Assembly (NCBI GenBank): GCA_024138025.1
Contig: JAMXBD010000394.1
Span: 124,001-188,000, forward strand
Length of the DNA: 64,000 nucleotides
DNA from: Combretum micranthum
Lineage: Eukaryota > Streptophyta > Magnoliopsida > Myrtales > Combretaceae
Direction: 5' to 3'
Part shown: positions 57,472 to 64,000 of the stretch, one piece after another
Numbering within the stretch: the first letter of the stretch is position 1
Layout of the letters: the number at the start of each line of letters is the position of its first letter
Notes under the pieces: generated by a model
Databases searched by the model: none
Told to the model about the DNA's origin: nothing
The model's input: the letters and a program-made list of their open reading frames with translations, nothing else
Position numbers and translations under genes: made by a program

Positions 57472-59266
57472 TGATAAGATCATATTTTATACAATTTGTT
57501 GATGTTTAAAAGAGCTAGAATGGATATTTGTTTTGATTAAATTTTATGTTTCAGGACTAATTTGGACAAAGAAATCAAAACAAGAGACTTTGAATCGAAA
57601 ATAGGAAAAATTGAAGTCAAGGCCGGCATTTCAACATTCAAAGCAGTCGGTGTTTAGACGGCTTACACCCAAGGCCGTTGCTAGCACTGCCAACTTTGCC
57701 GAGCATAAGTTCCAACCACACTAAAAGCCGCCTCAAAGCTGCCGGCGTAGAAGATGAAGAAGCCAGCGTACTTGAAGGCTGGCAGCTCAGAATTGGATAG
57801 TCACCAGTGCACAAGGAGTTACAGCATACGCCGGCTCCTAAGCCACCGAAGTTGAGGCAGTGTACATCATAGATCTGAAGCGACATGAAGATATCAAATG
57901 CTTGGAGGAAATTGAAGAGACATATCTGTTGGAATGTCTACGCCGGTATGTAAGCCGCCGGCATTGGAACGGCGTTCATTGTAAATCAGCCCAACGCTTC
58001 ATTTCTGATCACATACGCCGGCTAGATCTACGTCTAAGCCACAGGCGTAGAAGCGGCCTACATGTGAAACTGATATTGAAGGCTGCCAGTGCACTGCCCG
58101 CGTAAAGGAGAAATTGAAGATACGCCGCCTGTAAGCCGCCGACGTAGAATCCATAACTGCCGGCGTACGAAGTGAAACGGCAAATTTCATTTAATGTCTT
58201 GCACGAAATTTTTCCTATCAATAGGGGATCTTCTCCTCACTTTTAGAATCATCCAAGAACATCCAAGAAATCAACCTAAGTAGCTCTGAAATACACTACA
58301 ATATATAGATTAGAATTAGCATTCCATAGAGATTTTTGAAGAGATATTGAAGTTTTTCAAGAATTTGCAAGTGAAGCTTTGATATATTGAATTGGTGATA
58401 TCTGATCTTTTCCTTTTATGCAATTCATATATCTGAATATTTTGATCATAATGAAATCATTTGCAATTTCTTATCTGATTGTTGAATCATCATCCATGTG
58501 TAGCTAAATCCTTTTTGTGGGAAGTTGATGAAGCTTTAAACATGCTAAAATGATCTTTGAAATTATATTATAAAATAGTTAGAATCATGAAATATTCATA
58601 TTGAATTCTGATTATTCATCATATTTTTGGTGTATAAGAATTCTAATAACTCGGAAGGGAAATTAGAGTTCATATGAATTCATAAATTGAGATTGAATTA
58701 CAATTGCGGAAGCGGCGGAGTTTAATCTAATTTAGAAATTGTCCATGAATATTAATGCAATGTTTTATATTGATTTCTCACTAAGGAATTAGGGGATGTT
58801 AATATAAAGTATTAGTCAATTATAGAATTGAAAGGTTTATAATTGTAATTTTGATTCCACTAATAATTTATTTAGCGGAAGCTATTGAATTATTTTGTGG
58901 TTTAAAAGGTTTTTAACTCTGTTTTTAAATCTTGACAATTTTTTATGAATATTCATAAATCTAATTATCATTATAACATGAATTCAAGTTGATTGGCAAT
59001 AGTTTAAAGTGGATTCTGCTCCTTCCCATATTTTTATAACATATCACTCTCTTCAAAAGCTCATTGCATTCATAGTAGATACTTAATTAGATAATTTAGT
59101 CTTAATCTAATCATTCAAAAAGATCAATTGCCTAGATATTAGTATTAGTTGATAACTGTCTAGTAGTTAATAGATCTCTGTGGGATCAACACTTGACTCA
59201 TGCTAATACAAGATAAGGCCCAGTACACTTGCTGGATAAAAATTCAATACTAATTATAGCACATCA
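57472..59266 (+). repeat. Element B 3' LTR (1795 bp)
   Basis: Complete LTR from TGATAAGATC to TAGCACATCA, with a GC cluster, a decayed TATA site near 58214 and a long AT-rich U5. Confidence 0.94.
57619..58165 (+). repeat. GC palindrome cluster, B 3' LTR
   Basis: Homologue of 34166-34690, with ACGCCGGCTAGATCT and GGCGTAGAAG-type words. The ORFs read here on both strands come from this composition. Confidence 0.85.
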
Positions 59267-59731
59267 TCTATTCCCCAAGCCCTCAGCTCTTAGCACTCGA
59301 CTCGGCTAGGCTCATCAAGGAATGCATCCACATACGCCTTAGTACCCCTGAATGAGCTCTGGCACTGGGCTCGTTATCCAAACGAGGCATTGACGGACCA
59401 TATCGATCGATCTGCGTAGGAGTAGCATGCTACCAAATGCAATATGTCCGATGCGATACGTGACCAATTTAATTTTTACTTAGGTCAAAAACATTTATAC
59501 ATTCTTTAGAGTGACCAACCAATATCACACATATAACAGAAATAATATGAACAGTGCAGTTATCCAATCGAATCATGGTTTCGATATGCTTTAGTATTCT
59601 TTGGCATACATTCATCACAGTCTCATCATATATCCCATCCCCATTCATATCGATTTTTATCTTGTGCCTATAATTCTACTGCAACTAGCTACAAGCACAA
59701 ACAAGATAACAAAATAAGGAGAAAACTCACT

Positions 59732-59801
59732 CGGCCATTGGATCACCGGTCTTCTAGTACAAGTAATCCGGTGGTATGGAATCGTCGATATCGGAGTCAC
59801 C
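59732..59801 (-). other. LTR micro-exon, copy I (reverse)
   Basis: The acceptor 'TTTTTAG' ends at 59802. The short-ORF end reads G-D-S-D-I-D-D-S-I-P-P-D-Y-L-Y with TAG at 59757-59755. ATG at 59739-59737 in 'TCCAATGGC' is followed by GCC-GA and GTGAGT. Confidence 0.6.
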
Positions 59802-60443
59802 TAAAAAGGAAAAAATATTCTAATAAGTATTTCAACTCTAACTAATCCAAACGATTTTATACGAACTATCAAATTCGTAATTCTCGTCCTAAGCGGGAAT
59901 TCCAACTTAAAACGGCCATAACTTGGTCATTTTAACTCGGAATCTCGCAAATTATATATCGATTTCTATCTACTTCAAAAGATATATCTAATTATAATAT
60001 TATTTTCAAGTTTTGAAAACATTTAGGTCTCGGAACAGAGGGATCAGATCTGATCAGTAACGGTTTCCGATTTCGAAAAATAGTTTTGTAAATGTTTATA
60101 ATGTTCCTACTATATAAATTAGCTACACATGCAATATGAGTGATTCCCTAACATGAATGACATGAGATGAGCTTAATGTATGCATGATCTTGATGATTCT
60201 TGCTAAAAGAAAATTTTATAACTCCTTATATTACAAGACTTCAAGGATAACTACTTTTAAGAATACTAGTTTCTTAACTTTGATTATTTCCATTTGTTTT
60301 GGATTTATTACTTAAGAAAATATAATTATTTTTGTTAAAATTGAGTCTTCATTATATCTATTACTTATGACCTTCATTTCTACATAAAAATTTTCATTTT
60401 GCACTTTGTAAACATGTTTTCAAGTAGAGTTGATTCCAAAATC

Positions 60444-61365
60444 CGAATTTGGTAAAAATTAGTTCTTGAGTGATTCTTTCAAGTAAAAATCATTTGATAT
60501 TTAGAAAATTAGGGCTCAATAATACATAACCACTAAGGACTTTATTTTTACACAAAAATTTGCATTTTACACTTTGCAAATATGTTTTACAATATGATTT
60601 ACTCAAAAATCCGAATTTTAGAAAATCCACTTTTTGAATGATTCCTTTGGGAAAAACTTGTTTAAAGCATTAAAATTTAAGGCTTTACTATATCAATTAT
60701 CTAAGGACTTCATTTAACACATAAAACTTGCAATTTGAGCTCAAATATTAAGCGATTACATATGCATCATCTCAAATTACGAATTTAACAATCTGATCAC
60801 TAACTCAAAATTTTCCATTTTAATTCCATTACTTGTTTTACACATCACTCATGCCTAAACTCATTTTAACTTGTAAAAATCATTCCTTAAAGATACCTAT
60901 TACTTATACCCTTCATTTTTCACATAAAACATGATTTTTGGAGTTGATACATGGGTTTTAAAAATTGGTCTTCTTTGGGATCCGAATTTACAAAATTTAT
61001 TTTTGGTCATATCTTTTGATAAAATCTATCCAAGCTTATGAAAATCCATTCCTTACATATCATATCTTAAGAGCCTTTCATTTCTTAAATAAAAACTCTA
61101 TTTTTGAGTTGGAAAACATGTTTTTAAAATATGCCTTGGCCAAAATCCGAAAATAGAATTTTTATTTTAAAAATAACTTTTGAAAATCACCTTTGATTCT
61201 TGTAGAAAGAAGTCTGATGATATACATATATTAGGCCTTCATTTTCTCAAGTAAAAAATACATTTTGACACTTGAAAAGTGGTTTTCAAATAGGGGTTTT
61301 GCCAAAATACGAATTTCACAATTTTTGTCTAAGTTCAAATCTAAGATCTACACATAATACGAATT
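60444..61365 (-). repeat. LTR-internal repeats, 162-203 bp spacing
   Basis: CGAATT/CGAAAA anchors occur at 60444, 60612, 60780, 60983, 61148, 61310 and 61360. The spacings are 168, 168, 203, 165, 162 and 50. The 203-168 pair matches the 202-167 spacing in LTR-K in mirror orientation. Confidence 0.7.
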
Positions 61366-62045
61366 TCCTCATTTGATTTATTTTTACAATTTTTATTCAT
61401 TAACAAACCCTAATTTACACATATATAAACACATTTTTCTCTCTCTCTCTCTTCATTTTACTTGTTTCAAATTTTTGTAAAAGAGAAAAAAAAAAAACTC
61501 TCTCCTTCCTCCTCCTTTGTGCCGTGAGCTACCCCCTCCCCCACTCTCACAATTTCAACTTGTTTTCTCCTCTTTTCTACTCCAAGACTCCATTGATAGG
61601 TTGATTTTAAGGCTTGTTCATCCCAAATCTTGTAATGGCAGGATCATTCTTGTGTGTTTTCCACCATTTATCCCAATGAGCATGAGCAAGGGACATGAAA
61701 ACACTACTATAAGAATCTGAAGCCATCACAAGAAGTGGATCTAGTATTTGAAAGAGTTTTGTTTGAAATATCAACTTGTTCATACATGTAAAGTAGAGAT
61801 CTTGTACATATATTGATGTTCATGCCATGAGAGTTATGATTCATGCATTATAGTTAGTAGATCTAATGTTTAGACATCCATATCTTCATTTACATGTATG
61901 ATCATAGAGTTATTTTGATTTTCATGCATTGATGATCATAAAAATGTAGTCTTGTTCATGTATAGGTGTATTAGATAGTGGATCTTCATATATAGAAGGC
62001 AAGAACATTGAAAAAGAAAGGTTTTGTCAAATATGAAATGTTGGA

Positions 62046-62420
62046 AATTCGGATGAAATTGAAACCCTACTTTAAAAACCACCAAAGTCACTTTTAAACT
62101 CATGTTTCACAAGAAAAATGAAGGGTATGTGTAATAGGTATATTGAAGGAATGATTTTCATAAGCTTAGATGAGTTTAGGCATGATAAGAATGTAAAACA
62201 AGAGGTGGAGTTAGAATGAAAAATATTGATATGTGGATCAATAGTCAAATTCGTAATTTAGGTTCATGCCTACAAGAACACTTAGTATCTAAGTCTAAAT
62301 TGGATGTTTTATAAGCTAAATGAAGTCCTTGGATGATATATATTGGAGCTTGAAATTTTAATGCATTAAACAAGATTTCCCAAAAGGAAAATGCAAGAAA
62401 ATGAAATTTCAAAAAATTCG
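62046..62420 (+). repeat. LTR-internal repeats, LTR-K
   Basis: AATTCG anchors at 62046, 62248 and 62415 (spacings 202 and 167), as in LTR-F. Confidence 0.65.
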
Positions 62421-63064
62421 GATTTTTACAAGGGGCCTATTTAAAAACATGTTTACCAAATGAAAAATGGGGATTTTTATGCATGAATGAAGGCCATGAT
62501 TAATATAGACTTAAAGAACTCATTTTTATTTAGGTAACAAGTGAATTTCAAGAATAAAAATCAAAGAAACCCTAAGGAATGTAAAGTTGAGAAGAATAGC
62601 TTTTTAGAGATAACCTTTATGTAATTTTGTAACAATTAGGAGTTCCTAAGGGTTTATCATCAAAAAAATCATCATGACCATGCATATATTGAGTTCATTA
62701 CATGGCATTCATGTTAGTAATTCATTCCTATACCATTCATCCATGAATCATCAACTAGGAACATTTCTCATCAAAAGCAAAACAATTTTTGGAAATTGAG
62801 AAAGGGGCAGAACAGAACTGATCCCACTGTTCCATGGCCTTACTACTTTCAAAACTTGAAAATAATACTAGAAATAGATAGATCTTTCGAAGTAGATAAA
62901 ATCGATATAAAATTTGCGAAATTCCGAGTTAAAATGACCAAGTTATGGCCGTTTTAAGTCGGAGCTTCCGCAAATAGCGAGAATTCCGAATTCATCTAGT
63001 TTAGATGCATAGCTTGAATTAGTTACATGATGAGAATCTCATTAGGATTATTCTTACTTGGTAG

Positions 63065-63134
63065 GTGATCTCGAGCAGGACGACACCTTACCGCCCGATT
63101 ATTACTACTAGAAAGACCGGCGTCCAATGGCCGA
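63065..63134 (+). other. LTR micro-exon, copy K
   Basis: The acceptor 'TTGGTAG' ends at 63064. The short-ORF end reads G-D-L-E-Q-D-D-T-L-P-P-D-Y-Y-Y with TAG at 63109-63111. ATG at 63127-63129 in 'TCCAATGGC' is followed by GCC-GA and GTGAGT at 63135. Confidence 0.62.
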
Positions 63135-63449
63135 GTGAGTACTACTTCTGTTCTCAATTATTGTTTGTGATTGTACTGATAGTGGCACTAGTTGTTTAGG
63201 CAAAGATAAAAAGATGATTATGCATGATGGGGTATATGGGAATTATATACTTGTCTGTTGTTGATATGTGAAGTTGGACTTAAGGAATATCGAAACCGAG
63301 TGCTAAGCTGCTGCTGCTTGTTTAGCTAGAATTTATATTGATTTGTTTGCGAATAATTGTTGGTCACCTAAAAGAATTGAACTAATGTATATTCGACTTC
63401 AATTGTAATTGGATTCATTCATATCACGATGGGGATGGAGCATTCGCAT

Positions 63450-63570
63450 TGGTTGGTTAATCGTGATCCATAAAAAAATATGTTGGTTAATCGTGATCCA
63501 TAAAATGAATTTGTTGGTTAATCGTGATCCATAAAACGAAATATTGTTCGTTGACCGTGAGCTTAAACGG
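63450..63570 (+). repeat. Minisatellite in LTR-K
   Basis: Three near-identical units of about 31-33 bp (TTGGTTAATCGTGATCCATA core) and a fourth decayed one. Confidence 0.8.
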
Positions 63571-64000
63571 CGTCGTACCGCAGGATTCGTTAATCTGCTA
63601 ACCCGGGATAGAGGGCGCAAGTCCATCCACATATGATTTCCGGTTGGTCATATGTTTGTTGAACTCATTTGTTTGATGCATACACTTGCTTGAATAATCA
63701 CTTGTTTGAATGAATTGTACTTAATTGTGTTATGGAAGCTATTACTCACTAAGCTAGTTAGCTTACGCCCCCATAGCTTTTACTTATTGTAGCACGAGTT
63801 TATCTGGCTTAGACCGAGGCAAGCCACAGCACAGGTACCGGAGATAGGAGTTTCCCATAGAAGTTTACTTCATTCTTTTTGTATAGACTTCCTGTTGGAA
63901 ACTAAAGGACTCTGGATGACTGTAATGGACTTGATATTATTTTGCGGGGGAATGCCCCTTAGATTTTGTAAAGTATAATTATGGGTTTTGGTTTATTATC

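Larger units (their letters stand above)
31540..59266 (+). mobile_element. Element B: Athila-like Ty3/gypsy element with env-like ORF
   Basis: LTRs begin TGATAAGATCATATTTTATAC and end TAGCACATCA, with a perfect TSD TCTAT (31535-31539 and 59267-59271). It has a tRNA-Asp-type PBS, gag with one zinc knuckle, DSGA protease, RT with F-M-D-D-F, RNase H, integrase, a conserved 'CTTGGGAGGCAACCCA' block, an env-like ORF and a G-rich PPT. All of this is typical of the Athila lineage. Removing the nested solo LTR J and element C leaves about 12.98 kb. Several frameshifts and one stop in pol make it defective. Confidence 0.93.
59272..61390 (-). mobile_element. LTR-I (reverse), right part
   Basis: It continues LTR-I after element B. 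It carries the micro-exon, the 'CATTTTAACTCGGAATC' block near 59925, the 'GATCAGATCTGATCAG' block near 60043, and repeats to 61360. It has no TATA or start terminus of its own before LTR-K begins, so it is truncated near 61390. Confidence 0.75.
61400..64000 (+). mobile_element. LTR-K (forward), cut by the window end
   Basis: It starts near a TATATAAAC box at 61422-61430. A CT microsatellite and a C-rich leader follow to about 61550. Its U5 half matches LTR-F closely, with AATTCGG repeats, the micro-exon at 63065, a minisatellite at 63450 and 'GGGGGAATGCCCC' at 63946. The start terminus was not found and the end lies beyond the window. Confidence 0.75.

Noticed and set aside
57638..58221. Several ORFs on both strands repeated at 34245-34739
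   Set aside because: They are the GC palindrome island and flank in the two LTRs of element B. The frames have no conserved protein motif.
61517..61720. 67-aa ORF after the CT-rich stretch
   Set aside because: It sits in the 5' leader of LTR-K. It is not seen in other LTR copies and the Pro run comes from C-rich leader sequence.

Overview
The window is plant nuclear DNA from an angiosperm with a large, transposon-filled genome. The species cannot be named from the sequence. I find no host protein-coding gene, tRNA, rRNA or CRISPR array. Almost everything is nested Ty3/gypsy LTR retrotransposon sequence at different stages of decay. Insertion order can be read from TG...CA termini and 5-bp target-site duplications (TSDs).

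Left third (1-25106). A forward LTR tail (1-2403) sits inside the tip of a reverse A-family LTR (2404-2609), which sits in a reverse LTR called E (2610-3886, resuming 22724-about 23850). Element A (3887-22718, TSD AAATA) is inserted in E. It is a Tekay/Del-like chromovirus with an iMet primer-binding site, an extra ORF before gag, a gag with three zinc knuckles, broken protease, RT, RNase H, integrase and chromodomain, a polypurine tract and LTRs of about 3.6 kb. Its integrase is split by a solo LTR of its own family (12813-16300, TSD AGCTC). Its 3' LTR holds a solo LTR of the Athila-like family (20626-22396, TSD ATGGC). About 1.25 kb (23851-25106) is unassigned.

Middle (25107-31539). A forward solo LTR H (25138-29498, TSD GTAAC) lies inside a reverse LTR G. 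G is followed by another reverse LTR, I.

Right half (31540-59266). Element B is an Athila-like element with TSD TCTAT, a tRNA-Asp-type primer-binding site, gag, a DSGA protease, RT, RNase H and integrase, and an envelope-like ORF with a coiled coil and a C-terminal hydrophobic segment. A Tat/Ogre-like solo LTR J (31642-34123) is inside its 5' LTR. A reverse-oriented element C (42460-54711, TSD AATTG) lies between pol and the env-like ORF. C has LTRs of about 3.7 kb, an ORF upstream of gag and a gag, but no recognisable pol, so it looks like a non-autonomous terminal-repeat-plus-gag element. After B the reverse LTR I resumes (59272-about 61390) and meets a forward LTR K (about 61400-64000) head to head.

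Three patterns stand out. (1) Every Tekay-type LTR here carries a micro-exon: a splice acceptor, the end of a short upstream ORF (acidic, ending near D-Y-Y-D-stop), then an ATG exactly 8 nt before a GTGAGT-type donor. In element A, splicing this ATG to the internal region puts it in frame with the ORF before gag. (2) GC-rich clusters of small palindromes built on GCCGGCGTA and AAGCCGNCGGCTT occur in two unrelated LTR families and again inside element B near its env-like leader. (3) LTRs F, I and K carry degenerate internal repeats with a spacing of about 165-200 bp.
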